A stretch of 50,461 nucleotides of DNA from Allobosea thiooxidans (GTDB lineage Bacteria > Pseudomonadota > Alphaproteobacteria > Rhizobiales > Beijerinckiaceae): the NCBI RefSeq assembly GCF_900168195.1, contig NZ_FUYX01000023.1, forward strand, positions 1-50,461, read 5' to 3'. The position numbers were made by a program, and so were the translations under genes. Shown here piece by piece: positions 41,289 through 49,350 of the stretch. Numbering within the stretch: the first letter of the stretch is position 1; each line of letters opens with the position of its first letter. A model generated the notes under the pieces. The model made no database searches. It saw only the letters and a program-made list of their open reading frames with translations, and had not been told where the DNA came from.

Positions 41289-41303
41289 TGGGCAGATTGT
41301 CCA
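41289..41303. promoter_or_regulatory. IclR-type operator, copy 1 (TGGGC-N5-GTCCA)
   Basis: An inverted repeat with one mismatch, followed by CATTGTAG. It shares arm sequence, 5-base spacer and right flank with the site at 46291-46305, which continues TATTGTAG. It lies between the iclR gene and the divergent DUF1330 gene. Confidence 0.6.
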
Positions 41304-41445
41304 CATTGTAGTCAATTCTCTTCGTCGGTTCTAGCCGCGTGATCGAGGGGGATCAACGGCGAACTCTAGAACGCCGAACGTGAACGAATCGAATCCCCAC
41401 GCCTCCGCAAGAGAAGGCTCGGGAAGTCATGCTGGGAGGAAGCAG

Positions 41446-41736
41446 ATGTCCAAAAAAGGCTACTGGGTTGCTTTGGTCGATATCGCAGACCATGAAGGGT
41501 ACAAAGACTACATCGCGTTGAACAAGGCGGCTTTCGATAAATACGGGGCCGCCTTTGTCGTTCGCGCTGGACAAAGCCAGGTTATGGAAGGCCCCGCCGC
41601 GAACCGGCTGGCCGTCATCGAGTTCAAGGACTACGAGACCGCGCTCGCCTGCTACAGCTCTCCAGAATATCAGAAGGCCATCAAGGCCCGCGAGAAGCAC
41701 GCCAAAGTGCATCTGGCCGTGGTGGAAGGTGTCTGA
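41446..41736 (+). CDS. DUF1330 family protein
   Basis: 96 aa, the normal size of this small dimeric alpha+beta barrel (ferredoxin-like) family. It begins KKGYWVALVDIADHEGYKDY, with the family's Tyr-Trp and the D-P/H-E-x-Y turn, and ends YETALACYSSPEYQKAIKAR and HAKVHLAVVEGV. DUF1330 proteins have no established activity; many sit beside catabolic enzymes. GGGAGGA lies 5-6 bases before ATG 41446. It is the first plus-strand gene opposite the IclR regulator, 194 bases before the TRAP permeases. The gap between them holds only a degenerate half-match (GGAC-GAATT-GCC, 41741-41753) to the operator found nearby. Confidence 0.88.
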   Translation: MSKKGYWVALVDIADHEGYKDYIALNKAAFDKYGAAFVVRAGQSQVMEGPAANRLAVIEFKDYETALACYSSPEYQKAIKAREKHAKVHLAVVEGV

Positions 41737-41930
41737 CACCGGACGAATTGCCTGAGATCACCTGCAAGTCCGGCCGGAGGTATCCTCGCCTTTATCTCGC
41801 GCGCAATTCGACCGGATACGCAGACGGGGCCACCTGCCTAACCTGCTAGCGAGGCTCGGCTCAACGTCTCCGGGCTTTCGTCAGATTGCGGCGAAACCGC
41901 CGCATGCGCGCACAACCTTCGTGAGCGGTC

Positions 41931-42476
41931 ATGTCCTCAGCGTTGCAGTGGCTATTCAAGGCTTTCGACGTCTTCGTCGTCATCGGCATGGCCGTCATCA
42001 GCCTGCTCATCTTTACGAATGTCGTACTGCGTTACGGCTTCAGCTCGGGCATTCCGTTTGCCGTCGAGGTCTCCCGCGTCGTCCTCGTCTGGGTCATCTT
42101 CATGGGATCGGTGGTGGCGCTCGCCAAGGGCGCCCATCTCGGCGTCGAGTCTCTGGTCGTCCGGCTGCCTCCAAGAGCGCGTCTGGTCTGCTTCTTCGTT
42201 TCATACGGTCTGATGTTGTGGTGCTGCTGGCTTCTGGGAGAAGGCAGCTGGGAGCTCACCGTCATCGAGTGGGGCAACGTTCAGGCACTGTCCGGCATTC
42301 CCGTCGGCGCCATCTACCTCGCGGGATTCGTCGCTGCGATCCTGATGGCCCTGGTTCTCCTTCTCGATCTGTGGCGCTCGCTGCGCGGCATCCTGCCCGC
42401 CCCCTGGTCGGGAGTGGAGCATGTCGAGCCGCTGCCGGTCGTGCCCTCCGCGCTGACTTCGGAGAAAACCCCGTGA
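41931..42476 (+). CDS. dctQ: TRAP transporter small permease (DctQ family)
   Basis: 181 aa with four membrane segments (about residues 12-34, 48-67, 88-108, 128-150), the DctQ pattern. TNVVLRYGFSSGIPFAVEVSRVVLVWVIF contains the conserved N-V-x-x-R-Y and the E-x-x-R-x-x-x-x-W motif. The ribosome binding site before ATG 41931 is weak. The stop overlaps the DctM start (GTGA). It assembles with DctM in the inner membrane. The C-terminal tail after residue 155 is longer and more Pro-rich than usual. Confidence 0.92.
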   Translation: MSSALQWLFKAFDVFVVIGMAVISLLIFTNVVLRYGFSSGIPFAVEVSRVVLVWVIFMGSVVALAKGAHLGVESLVVRLPPRARLVCFFVSYGLMLWCCWLLGEGSWELTVIEWGNVQALSGIPVGAIYLAGFVAAILMALVLLLDLWRSLRGILPAPWSGVEHVEPLPVVPSALTSEKTP

Positions 42477-43750
42477 GCGGTCTGGTCTTCATCGGTTCCC
42501 TCCTTGGCACGATGGCCATCGGGGTTCCCATCGCCTTCGCCCTGATGCTGTCGGGGATTGCGATGATGCTGCTGATGGGAAATCTGGACGCCAACATCCT
42601 GGCGCAACGCCTTGTCAACGGCGCGGACAGCTATCCCCTGATGGCGATCCCCTTCTTTCTCATCGCAGGCGAGCTCATGAATGCCGGCGGCCTCTCCCGC
42701 CGGATCGTGAACGTAGCCCTGGCGCTCGTCGGTCACATCCGTGGCGGCCTCGGCTACGTGGTCATCGGCACGGGGCTGATCCTTGCGAGCGTCTCCGGCT
42801 CCGCAATCGCGGACACGGCGACGCTCGCGGTCATGCTGGTCCCGCTGATGCGGGACGCCGGCTACCATATGGGCCGCGCCTCGGGCTTGATGGCGGCGAC
42901 AGGCATTATCGCCCCCATCATTCCGCCGTCTGTCGGCTTCATCATTCTGGGCGTCACCGCGAATATTTCCATCGTCGGCCTGTTCTTCGCCGGTATCGTG
43001 CCCGGAATCATGATGGGGCTGAGCCTCATGATCGCGTGGTGGTTTCTCTCCAAGAAGGAGACAGCGACCGTCCGGCTTAAGACTCCGCGCAGGGATCTCC
43101 CGAAGACCATCGTGACCGCCGGTTGGGCGCTGATGATGCCGGTGATCATCCTCGCGGGACTGCGTTTTGGCATCTTCACGCCAACCGAGGCCGGCGTCGT
43201 GGCTGCCGCCTATGCTTTGTTCGTGGGGCTGTTCATCTATCGCGAGCTGACACCGCGGCTGCTCTATGACGCGTTGCTCGGGGCCGGACGCTTGACGGCC
43301 GTGATCATGCTGCTGGTCGCGGCCTCCATGATCTCCGGCTTCATGTTGACGATCTCCAATATGCCCGCCCAGCTCGTCAGTCTCCTAGGACCGTTCATCA
43401 AATCGCCGATCCTGCTGATGGGTATGATCGTTCTGGTGGTTTTCATCGTCGGCACGGCGCTCGACTTCGCACCTTGCATCACTATTCTGGTGCCCATTCT
43501 AATGCCGATCGTCAAAGCGGCCGGTATCGACCCGGTTTATTTCGGGGTCATCTTCATGATGGTCAACGCGGTCGGCTTGATCACACCTCCTGTCGGGACG
43601 GTCCTCAACACGGTATCGGGAATCAGCGGAGTTTCATTGGAAACGGCGACGAAGGGGGCCATGCCCTACCTCGTGGCCCAGATGCTTCTCATAATGCTGC
43701 TGGTTCTATTCCCGGCACTGGTGACCGTGCCAGCGCGCTGGCTCCATTGA
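42473..43750 (+). CDS. dctM: TRAP transporter large permease (DctM family)
   Basis: 425 aa, the standard DctM length, with about 12 membrane segments. Landmarks are GVPIAFALMLSGIAMMLLMG, MAIPFFLIAGELMNAGGLSRRI, GSAIADTATLAVMLVPLM, TGIIAPIIPPSVGFIILG and, near the end, GLITPPVGTVLNTVSGISGVSLE. It is the sodium-coupled channel of a TRAP importer, together with DctQ and the periplasmic DctP encoded at 46632. The start is GTG 42473, overlapping the dctQ stop by four bases. A strong hairpin at 43815-43841 separates it from the convergent SDR gene. Confidence 0.94.
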   Translation: MSGLVFIGSLLGTMAIGVPIAFALMLSGIAMMLLMGNLDANILAQRLVNGADSYPLMAIPFFLIAGELMNAGGLSRRIVNVALALVGHIRGGLGYVVIGTGLILASVSGSAIADTATLAVMLVPLMRDAGYHMGRASGLMAATGIIAPIIPPSVGFIILGVTANISIVGLFFAGIVPGIMMGLSLMIAWWFLSKKETATVRLKTPRRDLPKTIVTAGWALMMPVIILAGLRFGIFTPTEAGVVAAAYALFVGLFIYRELTPRLLYDALLGAGRLTAVIMLLVAASMISGFMLTISNMPAQLVSLLGPFIKSPILLMGMIVLVVFIVGTALDFAPCITILVPILMPIVKAAGIDPVYFGVIFMMVNAVGLITPPVGTVLNTVSGISGVSLETATKGAMPYLVAQMLLIMLLVLFPALVTVPARWLH

Positions 43751-43814
43751 AGCTCGGACTGTCGAGAAGCTGACCTGGACGGTGCCGACGGCTTTTCCGG
43801 GGGGCTACGACAAA

Positions 43815-43841
43815 GGACCCGCCAGGCACCCTGGCGGGTCC
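43815..43841. terminator. Perfect 12-base hairpin between convergent genes
   Basis: GGACCCGCCAGG (43815-43826) pairs with CCTGGCGGGTCC (43830-43841) around the three-base loop CAC. There is no T-run on the plus side; the minus side has TTTGT. Its place between convergent dctM and the SDR gene suggests a bidirectional terminator or a transcript end-stabiliser. Confidence 0.65.
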
Positions 43842-43966
43842 TGACGCGTGACCTGAGGTTGCGGGATCGATTGAGACTGCAGAGTCAGTCGCGGGACGCG
43901 ACACGGTCTTGTTAGCCGTACCGGGATGAGCCCCGGCACTGCCCTACGGATTGCCAGACCGGACGA

Positions 43967-44713
43967 TCAAAGCCCGCCAGCGACGGTGATCAAGGTGCCA
44001 GTCATGAACCCGGAGCTGGGAGACGCGAGCATCAGGGCAGCGCGCGCGATATCGTCGGGCTCCGCGATGCGCCCCATCGGCGTCAGCGCGGCAATCCTGG
44101 CCGGACGCTCGGGATTTCCGCCGTTCGTGTGGATCCGCGTGTTGGTGGTCCCGACGCGGATGGCGTTCACGCGAATGCCCTCCGGCGCCAGTTCCTTCCC
44201 CGCACCAAAGGTAATGGATTCTACGGCTCCCTTGGTGGCGGCGTAGTGAACATATTCGTTGGGACTGCCGAGGAAGGCCGCCAGTGATGACATGTTCACG
44301 ATCGCCCCGCCTTGGCCGCCCTGGCGGGTGGACATGCGCTTCGCGGCCTCCTGGATACAGTACATGACGCCGAAGACATTTATCCTGAAGGCGGTTTCAA
44401 GCACCTCAGGCTGCAATTCCTCTATCCTGCCGGCTTTTCCGATGATCCCGGCATTGTTGACCAGGCATGTCACTCTTCCCAGTTCATCGTCGCAGGCTCT
44501 GAACAGAGCCTGTATGTCCTCTATCTTGCCCACGTCTCCCTGGACCGCGATGGCGCGTGCTCCCGCGGCCGTGCAAGCCTCGACGACCTCGGACGCTGCC
44601 TCGCTGTCCGAGAGGTAGTTTATGCAAACGTCGTAGCCTTCGGCGGCGAACAGCCTGGCCGTTGCTGCGCCGATGCCGTGGCTTGCGCCGGTCACGATCA
44701 CGATCGGTCTCAC
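43967..44713 (-). CDS. Short-chain dehydrogenase/reductase (classical SDR)
   Basis: 248 aa. Cofactor motif TGASHGIGAAT (residues 8-18), NNAGIIG, catalytic Ser in VNMSSLAAFLG, and YAATK in place of YxxSK. NYLSDSEAA after the second strand suggests NADP. The C-terminus FMTGTLITVAGGL carries AGG instead of DGG. The start is GTG 44713 with GAGG 7 bases upstream. It lies 38 bases after the iron alcohol dehydrogenase stop in the same direction, so the two form an operon probably driven from the palindromic site at 45988. Substrate unknown. Confidence 0.9.
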   Translation of the reverse strand: MRPIVIVTGASHGIGAATARLFAAEGYDVCINYLSDSEAASEVVEACTAAGARAIAVQGDVGKIEDIQALFRACDDELGRVTCLVNNAGIIGKAGRIEELQPEVLETAFRINVFGVMYCIQEAAKRMSTRQGGQGGAIVNMSSLAAFLGSPNEYVHYAATKGAVESITFGAGKELAPEGIRVNAIRVGTTNTRIHTNGGNPERPARIAALTPMGRIAEPDDIARAALMLASPSSGFMTGTLITVAGGL

Positions 44714-44751
44714 GGAACTGCCTCCTCGGTCTTCTTCGGGGCGGTCTCAGC

Positions 44752-45879
44752 TTAGAACACGGCCTCGAGGATCGCGGCGTAGTCTGCCTTACTCAAGGGG
44801 CGTGGATTGGTCGGGTGACTATGGTCCGCAATGGCTCGCTCGCAGACCCAATCGATGACGTGACGGGGCACGCCAAGTTCGGACAATTTCGGTGTGATGC
44901 CCAATCGACTGTTCAGCGCGTCCAAGGCATCTGCGAGGGGTGTTCCGTCAAGTCCTGCCAGGCTTTCGAGGTGCCTGACCTTCTGGGCGACAGCCTCGAT
45001 TTCCACATTCCACCGCAGAACGGTCGGCATCAGGATGGCGTTGAGCGTTCCATGATGCAGCTTCGCCTCCTTGAGACCGCCGAGCGCATGGCTCAGGGCG
45101 TGGACGGCTCCGAGACCCTTCTGGAAGGTCATGCCTCCTTCCAGGGCGCCTATCATGAGTTCGGTCCGCGCCTCGGCGTTCGCGCCATCCGCATACGCAA
45201 CAGGCAATGCCTTCCAGATGCGCTTGAAGCCGTCCGTGGCGATTGCCTCGGCGGGCGGGTTGAAGCGGGGGGACAGGTACGTTTCGATACAGTGCGACAA
45301 TGCGTCGAGGCCTGTCGAGGCTGTCAGACCCGGCGGAAGCCCCATCGTCAGGGCGGGGTCGCAGACCGCTCTGCGCGGGATCAGGAACGGGCTGATGAAG
45401 CCGAGCTTTCGGCCGTCGTCTAGCGTGATCAACGCCGCGCGCCCGACTTCCGACCCGGTGCCTGCTGTCGTCGGGATGGCCACGAGCGGCGCCACTGCGT
45501 TCGTGATGCGAGCCACGCCGCCCAGGATCGCCGCGTACCGCTCCAATTCGCCATCATGCGTCGCAAGCAGCGCCACGCCCTTGGCCAGGTCGATCGGAGA
45601 TCCCCCGCCGATCGCCACGACGCCGTCGCAACTGCCTTGCCTGTATAGTTCGAGGCCAGCAGCAACCGCAGCTTCCGTCGGGTTGGTGGGAACATCCAGG
45701 AAGACTGGAGCCGACTTCAGGAACGCGAAGCCCGGGCGGTCGAGCAGACCGACGGCTTTGATGCCGTGATCACTGATCACCAAGGGGCGCGACACGCCGA
45801 GCTCGCGCACGATGTCCGCCAACGCGTCGGACGCGCCAATCCCGAAACTGATGTTCGTCAGATAGGTTATGGTGTGCAC
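44752..45879 (-). CDS. Iron-containing alcohol dehydrogenase
   Basis: 375 aa, type III (Fe-ADH) family. The N-terminal NAD-binding part has GGGSPIDLAKGVALL and TTAGTGSEV; the C-terminal metal site is formed by Asp in CDPALTMGLPP, His in DALSHCIE, His in VHALSHALGG and His in LHHGTLNAI. All four ligands of the active metal are present, so it should be catalytic. It oxidises an alcohol or hydroxy acid, or reduces the aldehyde. Start GTG 45879 follows GGGGAGAG by 7-9 bases; the frame could extend to 45915. The perfect palindrome at 45988-46016, some 110 bases upstream, is the likely control site, shared with the TRAP genes. The SDR at 43967 follows it. Confidence 0.9.
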   Translation of the reverse strand: MHTITYLTNISFGIGASDALADIVRELGVSRPLVISDHGIKAVGLLDRPGFAFLKSAPVFLDVPTNPTEAAVAAGLELYRQGSCDGVVAIGGGSPIDLAKGVALLATHDGELERYAAILGGVARITNAVAPLVAIPTTAGTGSEVGRAALITLDDGRKLGFISPFLIPRRAVCDPALTMGLPPGLTASTGLDALSHCIETYLSPRFNPPAEAIATDGFKRIWKALPVAYADGANAEARTELMIGALEGGMTFQKGLGAVHALSHALGGLKEAKLHHGTLNAILMPTVLRWNVEIEAVAQKVRHLESLAGLDGTPLADALDALNSRLGITPKLSELGVPRHVIDWVCERAIADHSHPTNPRPLSKADYAAILEAVF

Positions 45880-45987
45880 GCTGCCGCTCTCCCCTGATAT
45901 CCCGCCCAGCTGCATTGCTGCAGCATCGTGTCATATGGCACGCCGTTGTTTAGCCAGCGCACAGAGAGGCGCAGCTACTAGCTAGCC

Positions 45988-46016
45988 CATATTATGGACG
46001 AATTGTCCATAATATG
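45988..46016. promoter_or_regulatory. IclR-type operator, copy 2: perfect 29-base palindrome
   Basis: CATATTATGGAC (45988-45999) and GTCCATAATATG (46005-46016) are exact reverse complements around GAATT. The inner TGGAC-N5-GTCCA matches the sites at 41289 and 46291. It lies about 110 bases upstream of the alcohol dehydrogenase start and is the best inverted repeat in the window. Confidence 0.7.
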
Positions 46017-46290
46017 TGCGTGCGGAACTTCGGCCTTGTCAAGCGCCGGATTCTGGTTGTGCGATGCCGCTGCCGCTCAGCGTCCTGGCTGGACTTCAGC
46101 GGTCAAGAACGGGGTGACCGCGTCCTTCCGGCAGCACATCAGCATGAACCCGAATATGTTTCTGGTTTCAATCAAGCAGATCATGGCTCGCAAGCCCGCT
46201 TGGGACGTCGTCATGGAGCCACCCATTGGAGCGCAAAGAGCGGTGATCGAGCGTTGACAACCCAGGTTGTCTCTGCTCATCATGACTTAT

Positions 46291-46305
46291 TGGACATACT
46301 GTCCA
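46291..46305. promoter_or_regulatory. IclR-type operator, copy 3 (TGGAC-N5-GTCCA)
   Basis: Perfect 5-base arms with a 5-base spacer (ATACT), followed by TATTGTAGGC. The flank matches the site at 41289 (CATTGTAGTC). It lies about 330 bases upstream of TRAP dctP, so it may act on a promoter between here and the gene, or on the leftward genes by looping. Confidence 0.6.
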
Positions 46306-46631
46306 TATTGTAGGCATCTACCTTGAGCGTAGTTTGAATCGGGTCTGAAGGATATTTGGGTTGCTCCTGCTCGTGGCCCGGCCCCGCGCGGGCAGGCCAA
46401 GGATCCTACCTATCTTGGTGGCGGAGGGGCGGCGTCGGCGAGTTTGTTCTGGGTTATGCCCATCGCGAATGCAGAAGTCTAAAGTTCAAACGAACGTCGG
46501 CCTCATCTTTAACGTAGAAATAAGCATAGATAATGGAGATCCGTCGCCTGACGTCAGTGGCATTCTCTTGTCGATGACCGATTATGCACTCTTGATCCTA
46601 ATTATAATAAATTACTCTGGGAGGATAAACG

Positions 46632-47627
46632 ATGAGAATGAGGTTTCTAACGGCCGCATTTTTGGGGGCTTTTCTGGTCACGGCTCCGGCCGTGGCTCAG
46701 AACACGCGCTTGGGATACGTGCCTGTCGACGATCATCCGGTCGGACAAGCTTCACGTCATTTCGCGAAGCTGGTGGAAGAGAAGACTGCTGGCCGCCTCA
46801 AGATCGAAACATTCGGCAACGGCGTGCTAGGCAGCGAGCCCGAGATGCAGGCGTCGGTTCAGGCCGGCTTCATCGACATCATGGTGGGCCCTACGCCGAA
46901 CCTGGTCGGCGTAGTGCCCCAATTCATGATCTTCGACCTTCCCTTCTTCTATAAGGACTTCGCCGCGGTCGATGCCGTCATGGACGGCCCGGTCGGCGAA
47001 AAGCTCTTTGCACAGCTCAGGGAAAAGACCGGCATTGTGGGGTTGGCCTGGTGGGACAACGGCTTCCGTCACATGACCAACGCAAAACGTGCCGTCAACA
47101 CGGTGCAGGATATGGCCGGGCTCAATATCCGGGTCATACCGAACCCGCTGTTCATCGCGACATGGACGGCGCTGGGAACCAACCCGACGCCTCTTCCCTG
47201 GCCCGAGCTTTACAGCGCGCTCGAAAATCGTGCCGTAGACGCTCAGGAGACGCCTTACGCTCTGATCTATACCGCAAGGTTCTATGAGGTGCAGAGCCAT
47301 CTGGCCAAGACGGGGCACGTCTATACGCCGTTCGTCCTCCTTGCCAGTCGCAAATGGTTCGGCAGCCTTTCGGACAAGGACAAGGCGGTGGTCATGGAGG
47401 CGGCGAAGGAATCGGCAACCTTCCAACGCGACCTGTCTCGCAAAGCGGCAGAGCAGCTGGAAGGCGAACTGAAAGCGAAGGGCTTCAAGATTACCCAACC
47501 GACGCCTGAAGCGATGGCAGCCATGAGCGCGCGCGTCGCGCCTGTCGTGGCAGAGTACAGCAGGAAGATCGGCCTCGACCTCGTTGAACAGGCGCGCGCC
47601 GCAATGGCCGCGAGTGCCAAGCCGTAA
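46632..47627 (+). CDS. dctP: TRAP transporter periplasmic binding protein (DctP family)
   Basis: 331 aa. Sec signal at residues 1-22 (MRMRFLTAAFLGAFLVTAPAVA). The mature part has the DctP pattern: DDHPVGQASRHFAKLVEEKT, GRLKIETFGNGVLGSEPEMQ, FDLPFFYKDFAAVDAVMDG, the substrate-Arg region LNIRVIPNPLFIATWTALG, and ALENRAVDAQETPYALI. It binds a carboxylate, usually through the Arg in the IRVIPNP segment. GGGAGGA lies 6 bases before the ATG. Its permeases DctQM are 3-5 kb away (41931-43750) beyond two leftward enzymes, an uncommon split, but a shared operator links them. The TTT genes downstream start 150 bases later and may be separate. Confidence 0.93.
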   Translation: MRMRFLTAAFLGAFLVTAPAVAQNTRLGYVPVDDHPVGQASRHFAKLVEEKTAGRLKIETFGNGVLGSEPEMQASVQAGFIDIMVGPTPNLVGVVPQFMIFDLPFFYKDFAAVDAVMDGPVGEKLFAQLREKTGIVGLAWWDNGFRHMTNAKRAVNTVQDMAGLNIRVIPNPLFIATWTALGTNPTPLPWPELYSALENRAVDAQETPYALIYTARFYEVQSHLAKTGHVYTPFVLLASRKWFGSLSDKDKAVVMEAAKESATFQRDLSRKAAEQLEGELKAKGFKITQPTPEAMAAMSARVAPVVAEYSRKIGLDLVEQARAAMAASAKP

Positions 47628-47777
47628 GGGTGGTGTCATGGCGCCGGAGCCGGTTCGCCAGCTCCGGAGCTATCGGCAAGCGGAACCTCGAACCCGGGCT
47701 GCCGCCCGCCTAGCGCGGCCGCTCTACGCTTAGGGCGCAGCGCCGGGATCCTAAATCGATAGCGGAGGAATGCTCGA

Positions 47778-48767
47778 ATGAATTCAATCGACAGACGCAG
47801 TGTGCTCAAGGGCGCGGCTGCCGGCGCAGCCGGCCTCATCGCCGCGCCTGCCATTGCCCAGGCCAAGTTCCCGTCCCGTCCCGTCACGCTCGTTTGCCCC
47901 TGGGGTGCCGGCGGCGGCACCGATGCGGTGGTCCGCATCATCGCCTCGTTGCTGGAAAAGAGCCTCGGCCAGCCCTTCAACGTGGTGAACCGCACCGGCG
48001 GCTCCGGCGTAGTCGGCCATTCGGCGATCGCGACGGCGGCGCCCGATGGCTACACGCTCGGCATCATCACCTCCGAGATCGCGATGATGCACCATCAGGG
48101 GCTGACGCAGCTGACCTACGCCAGCTACACGCCGCTGGCGCTGATGAACGATGACCCGCCGGGCGTCCAGGTGAAGTCGGATTCGCCCTACAAGGACGTC
48201 AGGCAGCTGGCGGACGCGATCAAGGCGGCGCCTCCCGGCAAGCTCAAGGCCTCCGGCACCGGCCAGGGCGGCATCTGGCATCTCGCGCTGGTCGGCTGGA
48301 TGCAGGCGATGGGGCTGAAGCCCGACCATGTCGCGTGGGTTCCGTCCAATGGCGCAGCCCCCGCTATGCAGGATCTGGCCGCCGGCGGTCTCGACCTCGT
48401 GACCTGCTCGGTGCCGGAAGCGCGCGCCATGATCGATGCCGGCAAGGCCAAGTCGCTCGCCATCATGGCCGCGCAGCGCAACCCGCAGTTCAAGGACGTA
48501 CCGACCCTCAGGGAGGCCATGGGGTTGGAGGTGCCGCTCGGCTCCTGGCGCGGCATCGGCGGGCCGAAGAACCTGCCGCCTGACGTCGCAAAGCTGCTCT
48601 CGGCCGAGCTCAAGAAGATCTACGACTCGCCGGAGTACAAGGACTTCATGAACTCGCGCGGCCTGACGATGAAGTATGCCGATGCGGACGCCTTCGGCTC
48701 GTTCATGGCCGACAGCGACAAGGCGATGGGTGCCTTCATGAAGGCCGGCGGGCTCGCCAAAGGCTGA
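47778..48767 (+). CDS. tctC: TTT family periplasmic binding protein (TctC/Bug family)
   Basis: 329 aa. Twin-arginine-type signal DRRSVLKGAAAGAAGLIAAP ending AIAQA (residue about 30), unlike the Sec signal of the paralogue at 29916. Mature landmarks: FPSRPVTLVCPWGAGGGTDAVVRI, VVNRTGGSGVVGHSAI, YKDVRQLADAIKAAP, FKDVPTLREAMGLEVPLGSW and RGIGGPKNLPPDVAKLLSAEL. It collects a carboxylate for the TctAB membrane proteins encoded after it. GGAGG precedes ATG 47778. The hairpin at 48787-48817 follows the stop. Confidence 0.92.
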   Translation: MNSIDRRSVLKGAAAGAAGLIAAPAIAQAKFPSRPVTLVCPWGAGGGTDAVVRIIASLLEKSLGQPFNVVNRTGGSGVVGHSAIATAAPDGYTLGIITSEIAMMHHQGLTQLTYASYTPLALMNDDPPGVQVKSDSPYKDVRQLADAIKAAPPGKLKASGTGQGGIWHLALVGWMQAMGLKPDHVAWVPSNGAAPAMQDLAAGGLDLVTCSVPEARAMIDAGKAKSLAIMAAQRNPQFKDVPTLREAMGLEVPLGSWRGIGGPKNLPPDVAKLLSAELKKIYDSPEYKDFMNSRGLTMKYADADAFGSFMADSDKAMGAFMKAGGLAKG

Positions 48768-48786
48768 TCCGCGCAAACGCAAGGCA

Positions 48787-48817
48787 GCCGGGCGCGGCCG
48801 CGAAGGCAGCGCCCGGC
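48787..48817 (+). promoter_or_regulatory. Hairpin between tctC and tctB
   Basis: GCCGGGCGC (48787-48795) pairs perfectly with GCGCCCGGC (48809-48817), 13-base loop, followed by CTCTTCCC. It is likely a partial terminator or 3' stabiliser that keeps binding-protein mRNA in excess over the membrane-subunit message. Role inferred. Confidence 0.5.
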
Positions 48818-48845
48818 CTCTTCCCGTCACCGAAAGCCGCTGCCT

Positions 48846-49337
48846 ATGCTCCTGTCCGACAAGGTCACCGGAGGTGTCGTCGCCACTATTGGCGGGCTCG
48901 CCTTTGCCTATGGTTCCCAGCTGCCGCCGGTTCCCGGCCAGCAGGTCGGCCCCTCCGCCTTTCCCATGGTCGTCGGTGCGGGGCTCGTGCTCTGCGGCGG
49001 GCTGATCGTCTTCGGGATCGGGCGCCATTTCGAGGAGGTCGCCGAGGCCGATGTCGTGAGCCATGCGACGCCGGAGGAACTCGCGCCAGTGCCGGCTTGG
49101 CGCAACTGGCTGGCTTTGCTGCCGCCAGCTCTGCTCGCCTTCTACGCGCTGGCCTCGGAGACGCTCGGCTTCCTGCCGACGACGGCGATCATGGTGCTGA
49201 TCTGCAGCCTCGCCTTCGGGGCGAAACCCAGGCTGGCGGTGCCGCTCGCGATCATCGCGCCCTTCACGATCAACCTGATCTTCCTGAAACTGCTGCGCGT
49301 GCCGCTGCCCGGCGGCATCCTGCCCTTCTCCTGGTGA
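48846..49337 (+). CDS. tctB: TTT family small membrane subunit (TctB-like)
   Basis: 163 aa with four hydrophobic segments. The opening LLSDKVTGGVVATIGGLAFAYGSQLP and GPSAFPMVVGAGLVLCGGLIV are typical of TctB. A short hydrophilic loop (residues about 60-78) separates the halves, and the second half contains LLAFYALASETLGFLPTTAIMVLI. It partners TctA (49351). ATG 48846 was chosen as the start that precedes the first membrane segment. No strong ribosome binding site is seen. The gene order C-B-A differs from the B-A-C order of the system at 27899, so the two TTT systems are not a recent duplication. Confidence 0.9.
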   Translation: MLLSDKVTGGVVATIGGLAFAYGSQLPPVPGQQVGPSAFPMVVGAGLVLCGGLIVFGIGRHFEEVAEADVVSHATPEELAPVPAWRNWLALLPPALLAFYALASETLGFLPTTAIMVLICSLAFGAKPRLAVPLAIIAPFTINLIFLKLLRVPLPGGILPFSW

Positions 49338-49350
49338 GCGAGGCCTGACG

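Larger units (their letters stand above)
45880..46631. other. 752-base divergent regulatory region with no clear gene
   Basis: It separates the leftward alcohol dehydrogenase from the rightward TRAP dctP gene and holds two copies of the IclR-type operator. The plus frame 45994-46257 runs through the palindrome and resembles nothing known. TATAAT at 46603-46608 is an isolated -10 match just before the dctP ribosome binding site, without a good -35. The region 46480-46620 is distinctly AT-rich compared with the rest of the window. Confidence 0.5.

Noticed and set aside
41741..41753. GGAC-GAATT-GCC as a fourth IclR operator before dctQ
   Set aside because: The right arm is broken (GCC instead of GTCC), so it is too degenerate to count.
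45994..46257. Small plus-strand frame beginning inside the perfect palindrome
   Set aside because: It starts within the operator, has no ribosome binding site and matches nothing known; more likely non-coding regulatory DNA.
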